Source: Bacteroidales bacterium UBA2939 (GTDB taxonomy: Bacteria; Bacteroidota; Bacteroidia; Bacteroidales; P3). Taken from it: 17,675 nt of DNA. The notes under the pieces were generated by a model. It saw nothing but the letters and a program-made list of their open reading frames with translations, was not told the origin of the DNA and ran no database searches. Below are positions 5,592 through 13,624 of this stretch, piece by piece. Location: positions 56,960 through 74,634 of the forward strand of contig DECD01000027.1 in NCBI GenBank assembly GCA_002349055.1. Reading direction: 5' to 3'. How positions within the stretch are numbered: the first letter of the stretch is position 1; every line of letters begins with the position of its first letter. The position numbers and the translations under genes are program-made.

Positions 5592-7652
5592 ATGAAGAAA
5601 CTTTTTTTACTGGGATTAATAGGCTTAATGGGTTTGATGGGCAGCGTGGCCCATGGCCAGATGCTCGACCCCGCCAAACGTTCCTATTCGGTGAAAGAGA
5701 TTTCGGCCACCGAGGCAGAACTCATCATTACCGTGAAGCTCGACCAAGGCTGGCACATGTACTCGCAGTACACCTCTGCCGACGGTCCCTTGGCCACGGT
5801 GTTCGACTTCGCCAAGAGCGGCGACTACCAGCTGGTGGGCAAGGTCGTTGAACCCAAGCCCCACGAGGAGATGGACCCGCTGTTCGGCTGCGTGGTCAAG
5901 TCATTCAGCGGCACCGTGGTCTTCCGTCAGAAAATCAAACGTCTGTCGCAAAAAGACTTCACCGTGACCGGCACCCTCAGCTACCAGCTCTGCAACGACG
6001 GCAGCTGCATAGCTCCCGAGGACCACGACATGAGCTTCAAGGTGAAAGGAGCGAAGGAAGAAGTGGAAAGTGGAAAGTTGAAAGAGGAAAGTGGTGAGAC
6101 TTCCGAGGTCTCTGAGAGCTCTGAGAGCTCCGAAAACTCGGAATATTCTAAGAATTCTGAAAATGCCGAGTCTGCCACTGAGGAAGAGGAGGAAAGCCAG
6201 AGCCTGCTGATGATATTCCTCATCGCCCTGGGCGGCGGTATTCTCACCATGTTCACCCCCTGCGTGTTCCCCATGATACCGATGACCGTCAACTTCTTCA
6301 TGCGCGGAGCCGATAACAAGCGCAAAGGCCGTCGCCAGGCTTGGTTCTTCGGTTTCAGCATTGTCTTTCTCTTCGCCGTGCTGGGCGCTATCCTGGCCCT
6401 CATCCTCGGCCCCGAATCGCTCTACGTCATGGGCACCCACTGGATTCCCAACATCATCTTCTTCGTCATCTTCTTCATCTTCGCCCTGAGCTTCTTCGGT
6501 CTGTTTGAAATCAAGATGCCCGAGAAGTGGATCAACAGCAGCGACGAGCAGGCCGACAAAGGTGGTCTGCTGGCCCCCTTCTTCATCGCGCTGACCACCG
6601 TCTTGGTGAGCTTCAGCTGCACCGGCCCCATCCTCGGAGCCGCCCTGGTGGGCCTCACCACCTCGAGCACCGACCGCTGGGTGAGTCTGGTGACCATGCT
6701 GGGCTTCGGCATCGGATTTGCCGCCCCCTTCACCCTGCTGGCCATGTTCCCCCAGTTCATCCAGAACATGAAGAGCGGCAGCTGGCTCAACACCGTGAAG
6801 GTGGTCTTCGCCTTCCTCGAGCTGGCCTTCGGACTGAAATTCCTCCAGCAGGCCGACCTCTACTGCAACTGGGGTCTCCTCGACCGTGAGGTATACCTGG
6901 CCCTCTGGATTGTCATCTTCGGCTTGCTGGGCTTCTACCTGCTGGGCAAGCTACGCTTCAAAGGCGACGACCCCATCGAGCACCTGGGCACCGGCCGCCT
7001 GATGATAGCCATCGTCGACCTGGCCTTTGTGGTCTATATGATTCCCGGACTCTGGGGAGCACCCCTCAAGGGTATCTCGGGATTCGTCCCCCCGATGGAG
7101 ACGCAGGACTTCAACATCGAAAAGATTGTCTACGAGCATGCCGGCTCCGGCCTCGCCACCACGCAGGCAGGAAAGCTGCCCGCCGACCGCAAATACGCTA
7201 CTGAGCTGCACATGCCGCTGGGCTTCGAAGCCTTCTTCGACCTCGACGAGGCCAAAGCCTACGCCCGCGAGCAGGGCAAGCCCGTCTTCATCGACTTCAC
7301 CGGCAAGACCTGCGCCAACTGCCGCGAAATGGAGCATTACGTGTGGAGCGATTCCGAGGTGAAGCGCATCCTCAACGAGGATTATGTCATGGTTTCGCTC
7401 TATTGTGACGCCAACACCATCTCGCTACCGGAAAGCGAATGGGTGACCACCGACAAAGGCCGCACCCTCAAATCGCTCGGGCAGAAGAACCTCAACTACC
7501 AGAAGACCGCCTTCAACATGAACGCCCAGCCCTACTATGTGGTCATCGACGCCGACGGCAACGTGCTGACGAAAGAGAACTACAAGTACAACCGCGACGT
7601 GCAGAAATTCATCGACTGGCTCAACGAAGGAAAAACGAACTTTAAGAAATAA
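5592..7652 (+). CDS. dsbD: Thiol:disulfide interchange protein DsbD
   Basis: DsbD carries electrons from cytoplasmic thioredoxin across the inner membrane to periplasmic thiol proteins. The 686-residue product shows all three parts. After a signal peptide (ending VAHGQ), an N-terminal corrector domain carries the pair C134/C139 (LCNDGSC). A membrane domain of about eight helices (roughly residues 205-495) carries its two cysteines in TPCVFPMIP (C224) and SFSCTGP (C343). A C-terminal thioredoxin-like domain carries DFTGKTCANCREME (C574/C577). Odd points: the linker at about residues 154-203 is almost entirely Ser/Glu/Asn and begins with five heptamer repeats (array 7), and the signal peptide core GLIGLMGLMG comes from 9-base repeats (5613-5639). 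The next gene, a cysteine protease, follows after 6 bases. ATG at 5592 directly precedes KKLFLL. Confidence 0.95.
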   Translation: MKKLFLLGLIGLMGLMGSVAHGQMLDPAKRSYSVKEISATEAELIITVKLDQGWHMYSQYTSADGPLATVFDFAKSGDYQLVGKVVEPKPHEEMDPLFGCVVKSFSGTVVFRQKIKRLSQKDFTVTGTLSYQLCNDGSCIAPEDHDMSFKVKGAKEEVESGKLKEESGETSEVSESSESSENSEYSKNSENAESATEEEEESQSLLMIFLIALGGGILTMFTPCVFPMIPMTVNFFMRGADNKRKGRRQAWFFGFSIVFLFAVLGAILALILGPESLYVMGTHWIPNIIFFVIFFIFALSFFGLFEIKMPEKWINSSDEQADKGGLLAPFFIALTTVLVSFSCTGPILGAALVGLTTSSTDRWVSLVTMLGFGIGFAAPFTLLAMFPQFIQNMKSGSWLNTVKVVFAFLELAFGLKFLQQADLYCNWGLLDREVYLALWIVIFGLLGFYLLGKLRFKGDDPIEHLGTGRLMIAIVDLAFVVYMIPGLWGAPLKGISGFVPPMETQDFNIEKIVYEHAGSGLATTQAGKLPADRKYATELHMPLGFEAFFDLDEAKAYAREQGKPVFIDFTGKTCANCREMEHYVWSDSEVKRILNEDYVMVSLYCDANTISLPESEWVTTDKGRTLKSLGQKNLNYQKTAFNMNAQPYYVVIDADGNVLTKENYKYNRDVQKFIDWLNEGKTNFKK
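6063..6097. repeat. Heptamer tandem array 7 (GTGGAAA type), inside dsbD
   Basis: Units GTGGAAA, GTGGAAA, GTTGAAA, GAGGAAA, GTGGTGA, read in frame as VESGKLKEESGE in the linker between the periplasmic and membrane domains of DsbD. A Ser/Glu-rich stretch with 9-base periodicity (TCTGAGAGC-like units, about 6113-6170) follows. Confidence 0.8.
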
Positions 7653-7658
7653 CACCCA

Positions 7659-9488
7659 ATGAGAAAAAACATCCTGCTGATAGCCGCCCTCATCTCCCTT
7701 GCGGCAAACGCACAAACCCACCACGTGGACGTCGACAAGGCCAACTTTGTGGCCTCCATTTTCTGGCATCGGCACAACGGTACGCCGACCCAAGGCGCCG
7801 CTTGGAACCGCAAGCCCATCGCCATCGAGGGTCTCGAGCAACTCCACATCTTCGACTTCGACGGCAAAGGCTTCGTCATCGTTCCTGCCGACGACCGAGT
7901 GATGCCGGTCCTCGCCTACTCTTTCGAGAACCCCTTCCCCACCGAGCTCAACCCCGAGCTGGGCTACTGGCTGCGTGGCTACAACGCCCAGATTGCCGCC
8001 ATAGCCAAGGGCGACGCTCCCCGCCACGCACAATGGGACCCACAGCTCTTCGCCGCCGTCGAGACCGACAGCACCGTCGACCTCACCACGGTGCCCGCTA
8101 TGCTCACCACGCGGTGGAACCAGAGCTCACCCTACAACCAGTACTGCCCCTACGACTCGTTCTACCACGACCGCACCGTCGTGGGTTGCGTGGCTACCGC
8201 TATGGCTCAGATTATGAAATACTGGAACTATCCCTCCTTCGGACAAGGCAGCCACAGCTACCAAGTGCAGACCTGGCATAGCAGCTATGGCTTCGGCACC
8301 CTCAGCGCCGACTTCGGACACACCACCTACCTCTGGCAGTATATGCCCGACGAGCTCGACTTCGTGTCGCTCGCCCACGAGCGCGACGCTGTGGCCACCC
8401 TCTCGTACCACTGCGGCGTGGCTGTCGAGATGATGTACGGTCCTTCGGCCGCCGGCGGCAGCGGCGCCTACACCGACTGTGGCGGCCCGATTACCGCCTG
8501 CGCCACCAACGCATTCCACCGCTACTTCAAATACGACTCCACGCTCTTCTATTCCGACCGCGACGCCTATTCCGACGACGAATGGTGCGCCCTCATCGAC
8601 AGCTGCCTGGCCCTTGGCCAACCCATGTACTACCACGGTTCCGACAGCACCGGTGGCCACGCCTTCGTGCTCGACGGCTCCGACAACCAGAACCGCTACC
8701 ACTTCAACTGGGGCTGGGGCGGCTTCGGCGACGGATTCTATGCCATCGACGACCTCGCACCGCGTTCCGGCGGCGCCGGCGGCAACGCCACCTACACCTT
8801 CAACCACGGCCAGGGTGCCATCTTCGGCATCAAACCCGCCCATGAGGAGACCTTCGACACCGTCGACTACTACGCCTCGGCCTGCACCGAGATGAATACC
8901 GTCGACTTCTACGAATACCACCTGCACGTGGCCAACATGGACACCCTCCTGCGCCACCTCGACACCATCTTCCGCTACCACCTCACCGTCATCCCTCAGA
9001 AGCGCATCTTCCTCAACCCCAACATGAAGGACAAAGACCCCGATGTCTTCAACTTCTGCCCTTCCGTCGGCTTCACCTTCCCCGAGTGTTCCTTCACCAA
9101 CCCCGGCAACGTCTTCTACGGCTGGTGCCACAGCAAGACCGGCGACGACACAATCTTCATGCCCGGCGAGATGACTCACATCAATGCCAACCGCACCTAC
9201 TTCGCCCTCTGGATCGACACCACCACATCCGGCATTGAACAACTGGAGCGCGAGGGGCTCAAACTCTGGCCCAACCCCACCACTGGCGAGATTTATCTCT
9301 CTATTCCCCTCCACACAGGCAGCATCATCGTCACCGATGTTTTGGGTCGTGTGGTGCTCCGCGAAGACTATCCGAACATCATGGGCGGGAATGCCAAAAT
9401 ATCGCTTGCCGGGCTCCCCGACGGCATCTATAACGTGCAGGTGAAGACCGCCATCGGCACCTATAAACAGCGCATAATCAAACGATAG
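7659..9488 (+). CDS. C10-family cysteine protease with T9SS sorting domain
   Basis: The 609-residue protein is a secreted papain-like protease of family C10 (streptopain, interpain A, Bacteroides fragilipain-type relatives). Order: signal peptide (ending AANAQ); a pro-region with VDVDKANFVASIFW and GFVIVPADDRVMPVLAYS; the protease domain with catalytic cysteine C177 in TVVGCVATAMAQIMKYW and catalytic histidine H334 in STGGHAFVLDG, followed by FNWGWGGFGDGFYAID. An InlB/Flg_new-like repeat lies at about residues 470-519 (FTNPGNVFYGW...FALWID). The tail from about 528 (LKLWPNPTTGEIYL to GTYKQRIIKR) is a type A T9SS sorting signal. It probably degrades host or dietary protein outside the cell. 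It sits 6 bases after dsbD, so the two are very likely co-transcribed. Confidence 0.93.
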   Translation: MRKNILLIAALISLAANAQTHHVDVDKANFVASIFWHRHNGTPTQGAAWNRKPIAIEGLEQLHIFDFDGKGFVIVPADDRVMPVLAYSFENPFPTELNPELGYWLRGYNAQIAAIAKGDAPRHAQWDPQLFAAVETDSTVDLTTVPAMLTTRWNQSSPYNQYCPYDSFYHDRTVVGCVATAMAQIMKYWNYPSFGQGSHSYQVQTWHSSYGFGTLSADFGHTTYLWQYMPDELDFVSLAHERDAVATLSYHCGVAVEMMYGPSAAGGSGAYTDCGGPITACATNAFHRYFKYDSTLFYSDRDAYSDDEWCALIDSCLALGQPMYYHGSDSTGGHAFVLDGSDNQNRYHFNWGWGGFGDGFYAIDDLAPRSGGAGGNATYTFNHGQGAIFGIKPAHEETFDTVDYYASACTEMNTVDFYEYHLHVANMDTLLRHLDTIFRYHLTVIPQKRIFLNPNMKDKDPDVFNFCPSVGFTFPECSFTNPGNVFYGWCHSKTGDDTIFMPGEMTHINANRTYFALWIDTTTSGIEQLEREGLKLWPNPTTGEIYLSIPLHTGSIIVTDVLGRVVLREDYPNIMGGNAKISLAGLPDGIYNVQVKTAIGTYKQRIIKR

Positions 9489-9508
9489 AAAAATATTGAA
9501 AAGAAAAA

Positions 9509-9540
9509 TTTGGTGGATTCGAAAAATGTTCGTACTTTTG
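9509..9540 (+). promoter_or_regulatory. Promoter for initiator tRNA
   Basis: TTTG (9509-9512), 20 bases, then TACTTTTG (9533-9540) fits the Bacteroidetes consensus exactly. It lies about 40 bases before the tRNA, downstream of the protease gene. Confidence 0.8.
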
Positions 9541-9581
9541 CACCCGATTTCAAGAAAGAATTCTTTCGAGAAATAAGAGAG

Positions 9582-9653
<72 letters not shown>

Positions 9654-9660
9654 CCTAAGA

Positions 9661-9696
9661 AAAGCAGGTTTCCAATTGGCAACCTGCTTTTTTTTT
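9661..9696 (+). terminator. Intrinsic terminator after the initiator tRNA
   Basis: A perfect 10-bp stem, AAAGCAGGTT (9661-9670) with AACCTGCTTT (9681-9690), and a 10-base loop, is followed by a continuing run of T to 9696. Confidence 0.92.
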
Positions 9697-9741
9697 CACT
9701 TTTTCTTGCCACAAACATGGTATCATCGACCACCCACCCCC

Positions 9742-9797
9742 CCTATCAAAGACTAACCAACTCCTACCGTGGTAGGAGTTGGTTAGGTGTTGATAGG
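9742..9797. repeat. 56-bp near-perfect palindrome
   Basis: Arms of 27 bases (9742-9768 and 9771-9797) around a central GT pair over 24 of 27 positions: a 16-bp perfect core (9753-9768 with 9771-9786), a symmetric 3-base mismatch, and an outer 8-bp block CCTATCAA/TTGATAGG. A further TTGATAGG follows at 9801-9808. It lies between the tRNA terminator and the 3' end of the minus-strand lipoprotein gene. No T-run follows on either strand, so it is not a standard terminator. Confidence 0.85.
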
Positions 9798-9833
9798 TAG
9801 TTGATAGGTGTTTATCAGCTACTTGGAAGCAGT

Positions 9834-10187
9834 TTATTTGAACTGCACAATATCGGCGCTACCGCGGACAATCTTTTTGATGATGACACCGCAGAGAACA
9901 TATTGTTCCTCAGTGGTGACGCGAATGTTGGTGAGGCACTGGCCATCTTTCAGGTTGGCTTTGGTCCTAAGTTCGTCCATCACCTGCTGCTCGAGGTTGG
10001 CACCGCCGAAGAGGTAGAGGACAACGGAGGTCTCGGCCTGAGCCTGAACGTTGCCAACATAGCTGAAGTTGGCGGCGGAGATGGAAGTACCATCGCTAAC
10101 AGCGGTGAGAGCGGCGTCGGTGACGCAGCTGGTCATGGAGAAAGCCATTGCGATAACGGCAACCAATGCTAATACTCTTTTCTTCAT
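9834..10187 (-). CDS. Small lipoprotein, DUF6567-like
   Basis: This 117-residue protein starts MKKRVLALVAVIAMAFSMTSC, a lipoprotein signal with lipobox cysteine C21. The rest (ISAANFSYVGNVQAQAE, an Ala/Gly segment, LKDGQCLTNIRVTTEEQYV and a final strand KKIVRGSADIVQF) resembles the DUF6567 family of Bacteroidetes lipoproteins, whose function is unknown. An AGGGAAT just upstream of the ATG may serve as ribosome binding site. It follows pepD on the same strand after 48 bases without a clear promoter, so read-through from pepD is likely. The large palindrome at 9742-9797 lies about 35 bases beyond its stop. Confidence 0.75.
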   Translation of the reverse strand: MKKRVLALVAVIAMAFSMTSCVTDAALTAVSDGTSISAANFSYVGNVQAQAETSVVLYLFGGANLEQQVMDELRTKANLKDGQCLTNIRVTTEEQYVLCGVIIKKIVRGSADIVQFK

Positions 10188-10235
10188 TTTTCATTCCCTG
10201 ATACGTGTCGGGCGCAACTGTTAGTTAATAAATAT

Positions 10236-11696
10236 TTATTTTAATTTCTTGAGAATCTCAAGAGTTTGGTTCCAGAACATCTCGACGGTCTTGATTTCGA
10301 TGCGCTCGTCGGGGCTGTGGACGCCGCGCAGGGTGGGGCCATAGGAAATCATGTCCATATTGGGATATTTCTCGCCGATGAGGCCGCACTCGAGGCCGGC
10401 ATGGATGGCGCGGACGACGGGCTCGCGGCCGTACATCTTCTTGTAGACCTCGACACCCACCTTCAGCACGCGGCTGTCGGGGTTGGGCGTCCAGCCGGGG
10501 TAGCCGTCGGAGTGCTTCACGCGGCAACCTGCCAGGCGGAAAGTGCTCTCGAGCTTGGCGGCGGCGGCCATCTTGGCGCTCTCGACAGAGGAACGCTGGC
10601 TGGTGGCGATATGTATCACGCCGTCTTTCATCTTGATGGAGGCGAGGTTGGTGGAGGTCTCGACGAAATTCTCAATCTCGCGGCTCATAGCCAGCACGCC
10701 GTGGGCGCAGGCATAGAGGAGGTTGACGAGGTTCTCCTGCGTCTCCTTGTCGATGAGTTTCTTGGGCATCTCCTTGATATCGCGAATCTCGAACTGCATG
10801 TCGGGCTCGGTGCTGCGGAACTCGAACACCATGGCTTTGCCCATCTTGGTGACCATGGTCTTGAAGGCGCGCACCTTGTCGTCGGGCACGGTGACGAGGG
10901 CCTCGGCCTCGCGGGCAATGGCGTTGCGCAGGTTGCCGCCGTCGATGGTGGCGAGACGCATACCATATTTATAGGTACCCTCCCAGAGGATGCGGTTGAG
11001 GAGTTTGTTGGCGCAGGCGCGGCCGCGGTTGATGTCGTCGCCGCTGTGTCCGCCCACCAGTCCGCTCACCTTGACGAGGAAAGCCTTGTGGCCCTTGACG
11101 ACGGGCACCAGCTTGTAGTCGAGTTCGGCGGTGGTGTCGATGCCGCCAGCGCAGCCGATGCAGTATTCACCCTCGTCCTCGTCGTCGAAGTTGAGGAGGA
11201 TGTCGCTCTTGAGCCAGCTCTTGCTGAGGCCGTTGGCGCCGGTGAGGCCGGTCTCCTCGTCGACGGTGATGAGGGCTTCGAGAGCAGGATGGGCAATCTT
11301 CTTGTCCTCGAGGATGGCGAGGATGGCTGCCACGCCGATGCCGTCGTCGGCGCCGAGGGTGGTGCCGTCGGCGGTGAGCCACTCACCATCGAGCACGGGC
11401 TGGATGGGGTCTTTCATGAAGTCGAACTTCTTGGTGCTGTTCTTCTCGCAAACCATGTCCATGTGGGCCTGGAGGCAGACGCCGGCGCTCTTCTCGTAGC
11501 CCTTGCTGGCGGGCTTGCGGATAAGCACATTGCCCAGCTTGTCGCTTTTGGTCTCGAGGCCGTGCTCCTTGCCCCAGTTGACGAGGTAGGCGCTGATGCG
11601 TTCCTCGTGCTTCGAGGGTCGCGGAATCTGCATTATTTCACCAAACCAATGCCATACGCGGGCGGGTTTCAAATTCTTCAAAGGGTCCTGTTTCAT
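10236..11696 (-). CDS. pepD: Aminoacyl-histidine dipeptidase PepD (M20 metallopeptidase)
   Basis: PepD hydrolyses dipeptides such as Xaa-His in the cytoplasm. The 486-residue length is normal for the family. The M20 metal-site motifs are in order: QAHMDMV (H78, D80), LGADDGIGVAA (D117/D118, one bridging two metals), VDEETGLTGA (catalytic and ligand E147/E148), and NFDDEDEGEY (D171 region). Near the C-terminus are AIHAGLECG and YGPTLRGVHSPDERI, which complete the active site. There is a dimerisation 'lid' segment between about 200 and 390. No signal peptide is present. The promoter at 11748-11778 gives a roughly 45-base leader that consists largely of heptamer array 8. Confidence 0.95.
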   Translation of the reverse strand: MKQDPLKNLKPARVWHWFGEIMQIPRPSKHEERISAYLVNWGKEHGLETKSDKLGNVLIRKPASKGYEKSAGVCLQAHMDMVCEKNSTKKFDFMKDPIQPVLDGEWLTADGTTLGADDGIGVAAILAILEDKKIAHPALEALITVDEETGLTGANGLSKSWLKSDILLNFDDEDEGEYCIGCAGGIDTTAELDYKLVPVVKGHKAFLVKVSGLVGGHSGDDINRGRACANKLLNRILWEGTYKYGMRLATIDGGNLRNAIAREAEALVTVPDDKVRAFKTMVTKMGKAMVFEFRSTEPDMQFEIRDIKEMPKKLIDKETQENLVNLLYACAHGVLAMSREIENFVETSTNLASIKMKDGVIHIATSQRSSVESAKMAAAAKLESTFRLAGCRVKHSDGYPGWTPNPDSRVLKVGVEVYKKMYGREPVVRAIHAGLECGLIGEKYPNMDMISYGPTLRGVHSPDERIEIKTVEMFWNQTLEILKKLK

Positions 11697-11702
11697 ATTA
11701 AA

Positions 11703-11737
11703 GTTTTGAGTTCTAAGTTTTAAGTTCTAAGTTTTGT
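11703..11737. repeat. Heptamer tandem array 8 (GTTYTAA type), pepD leader
   Basis: Five units: GTTTTGA, GTTCTAA, GTTTTAA, GTTCTAA, GTTTTGT. On the coding strand of pepD this reads as AACTTAR repeats between the promoter and the start codon, ending about 6 bases before the ATG. Confidence 0.85.
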
Positions 11738-11747
11738 TTCGTGGGTG

Positions 11748-11778
11748 CAAAATTACTAAAAATTCTTAAAACGACAAA
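11748..11778 (-). promoter_or_regulatory. pepD promoter
   Basis: Read on the minus strand: TTTG (11778-11775), 19 bases, then TAATTTTG (11755-11748), an exact match to the Bacteroidetes consensus. The start codon is about 50 bases downstream, and the heptamer array fills the leader. Confidence 0.8.
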
Positions 11779-11785
11779 ATATTTT

Positions 11786-12721
11786 TTATTGGACACCACT
11801 TTTTCGCTCTTTCAGATTGAGTCGGCGGACAATTTCACTCTTGAGGGGGTAGCATTCGCTTCCGAAAGCGGGGCTGCCGTATTCGAGCGCCATGGTGTCG
11901 CAGACGGGGATGCGGGTGCAGTCGTCGAGAAGAAGGTGGTTCCAGGTGCTGTCGCTCATCGGGTAACGGTAGAGATTATAGTAGTATGCGCTCATCATGT
12001 AACGCATGCGACCGATTTCAACAATATTAATGTCGCGCACCGCGCGGCGGTTGCCGCAGGCTGCCACGCTGTCGGCCATGCCGTAGGTCGTCATAGGAAT
12101 GCTGACGCCATTGTCGAGACCATAATTTGTCAGCGAAATGCTGATGCAGTCGGCCGCCTTTAGTCGCTGGCGGATGCCTTCGATTTCGTCTGCCGTGAGG
12201 CCGATGGAGGCACCTATCTCGACGGCATTGATGGGTCCCTGGGAACTCCATCCACCCTTGTATTCCCCATTGGCGGTATGGGTGAGGAAACGCTCCACCT
12301 TGCGGCCGTCGAACTCGATGTCCAGATAGGCGCCGCTGTCCATCGCCGCGCGGGTATAGTCGACCAAATTCCACAACTCGCGTTCATGCTCACAGTAGTG
12401 GGCGACAAGGTTATCGGCTTCCACCTGGTTGGACAGGCGATTGTCGAGCCACCATGAGAACCCGAGGAGCAGGAAGTTGCCGACACCCCAGAGGACAATG
12501 GCGCGCTGGTAGGTGTCGCGCATGCGGAGGTTGCAGAGCGTGATGATGAGGCTCACGAGCAACAGCGGGAGCCAAAGGATAATGGTGAGGGCGAAGAAGA
12601 AGTCAAACCCTTCTTTGCCGGTGGTGACACACATGGCGATGAGCACCATGGAGGCGAGTGTTTTCACCATGATGGCGAGGGAGCGACGGAAGGAGATTCG
12701 TTTTTCGTGCTGTGATTCCAT
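11786..12721 (-). CDS. Unknown three-TM membrane protein
   Basis: I do not recognise the family. The 311-residue product has three hydrophobic segments near the N-terminus (about residues 15-33, 39-63 and 73-92), followed by a soluble C-terminal part of about 215 residues. That part has an acidic, helical stretch and segments such as GLTADEIEGIRQRLKAAD. By the charge pattern (positive SFRR before the first helix) the soluble part would probably face the periplasm. It starts 2 bases after the stop of the DUF3298 lipoprotein gene, so it is co-transcribed with it and they may act together. Four cysteines in the soluble part could form disulfides. Confidence 0.75.
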   Translation of the reverse strand: MESQHEKRISFRRSLAIMVKTLASMVLIAMCVTTGKEGFDFFFALTIILWLPLLLVSLIITLCNLRMRDTYQRAIVLWGVGNFLLLGFSWWLDNRLSNQVEADNLVAHYCEHERELWNLVDYTRAAMDSGAYLDIEFDGRKVERFLTHTANGEYKGGWSSQGPINAVEIGASIGLTADEIEGIRQRLKAADCISISLTNYGLDNGVSIPMTTYGMADSVAACGNRRAVRDINIVEIGRMRYMMSAYYYNLYRYPMSDSTWNHLLLDDCTRIPVCDTMALEYGSPAFGSECYPLKSEIVRRLNLKERKSGVQ

Positions 12722-12723
12722 GT

Positions 12724-13533
12724 TTATTCAATGTAGGATTCTGGGCCGAAGAGGCGTTTGGCGTAGGGGGTGAGGGCGACGTGCTTGGAGAGCCAGAAGA
12801 TGGGGAGGACGATGCTCTGTATGCCGCAGGCGTAGGGGGCGATGTGGTAGAGGCCGTAGTTGACGACAATGGTGCTGCGGGTGGAGTCGATGAAGAAGTC
12901 GTGGGGCATGGGCATGCGCTCGACATCGCGGAACTCGTCGAAAAGACACTCGCGAACCTCTTTGTTGACCTCGAGGTCCTGGATGGCATGGGCGATGGCC
13001 TCGCAGAGGAGATTGGTGTCGGCGACGAGGTCGGTGAGGTGGATGGCATTGCCAGTCTCGAGGTCAACGGTCAGAAAGTCGGTCGAGTACATACCATGTG
13101 CAGCTCCGAAAGGGAAGCCTTCGGTTTGGATGATGAAGGTCACGAGCGTGCTGTCCTTACGGCAGGTGCCCTGGATGTCGAGATAGCTGTAACCAGGCTC
13201 CTCGTTGATGCTCTCTACGGTTTGCAAATCGTTGACATCTTCGACAATCCAACCCTGGATAGCGGACTCCACATTGACTTTGTTGCTGTCGGCAAAGCAG
13301 AGGAACATCAGCTCGCGCTCGGCCGCCGGACTTATCACACCCTTGTCGGGCCATTGCAAGGAGTAGGTCACCTTCACACCGACAGTATCGAGGTCGAAGA
13401 TGTAGGGTTCGTCGAAAATCTGCAGCCAGCACTTTTCACCACTGAGGGTGTGCGTCTTGAATTCTTTGTTGTCATGTTTGCAGCCTGCCAGCAACAATGC
13501 TGCCATTGCCAGACAAAATGTCAGTTGTTTCAT
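12724..13533 (-). CDS. RsiV-like (DUF3298/DUF4163) lipoprotein
   Basis: The 269-residue protein starts MKQLTFCLAMAALLLAGC, a lipoprotein signal with C18. The region GFPFGAAHGMYSTDFLTVDL and the C-terminal VNYGLYHIAPYACGIQSIVL are characteristic of DUF3298, the domain of the anti-sigma factor RsiV that binds lysozyme; the N-terminal half corresponds to DUF4163. No transmembrane or anti-sigma segment is present, so a lipid-anchored periplasmic role is likelier than sigma-factor control. ATG at 13533 was chosen; a longer in-frame reading from 13608 is a highly charged extension lying over the promoter. It leads a two-gene operon with the membrane protein downstream. Confidence 0.82.
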   Translation of the reverse strand: MKQLTFCLAMAALLLAGCKHDNKEFKTHTLSGEKCWLQIFDEPYIFDLDTVGVKVTYSLQWPDKGVISPAAERELMFLCFADSNKVNVESAIQGWIVEDVNDLQTVESINEEPGYSYLDIQGTCRKDSTLVTFIIQTEGFPFGAAHGMYSTDFLTVDLETGNAIHLTDLVADTNLLCEAIAHAIQDLEVNKEVRECLFDEFRDVERMPMPHDFFIDSTRSTIVVNYGLYHIAPYACGIQSIVLPIFWLSKHVALTPYAKRLFGPESYIE

Positions 13534-13559
13534 TTTCTTTTCATTTTTTTTCAAAGTTG

Positions 13560-13567
13560 CAAAGATA
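13560..13567 (-). promoter_or_regulatory. -7 element for the DUF3298 lipoprotein operon
   Basis: On the minus strand the bases read TATCTTTG, matching TAnnTTTG, 26 bases before the ATG at 13533. No good -33 TTTG is visible at the expected distance. Confidence 0.6.
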
Positions 13568-13575
13568 CGAAAAAA

Positions 13576-13605
13576 TTTCCATTTCTCATTTTTTTCGTAT
13601 TTTTG
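13576..13605 (+). promoter_or_regulatory. Promoter for the PCMD lipoprotein gene
   Basis: TATTTTTG (13598-13605) fits TAnnTTTG; a weak -33-like TTTC is at 13576-13579. The start codon at 13625 is only 19 bases downstream, so the leader is very short. It is divergent from the -7 element at 13560-13567, and the two promoters share about 45 bases. Confidence 0.65.
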
Positions 13606-13624
13606 CATTCTAAAAATTCAAATA

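Noticed and set aside
13533..13608. Longer N-terminus for the DUF3298 lipoprotein
   Set aside because: The extension is a Lys/Glu-rich run over the promoter region and would bury the lipoprotein signal inside the protein.
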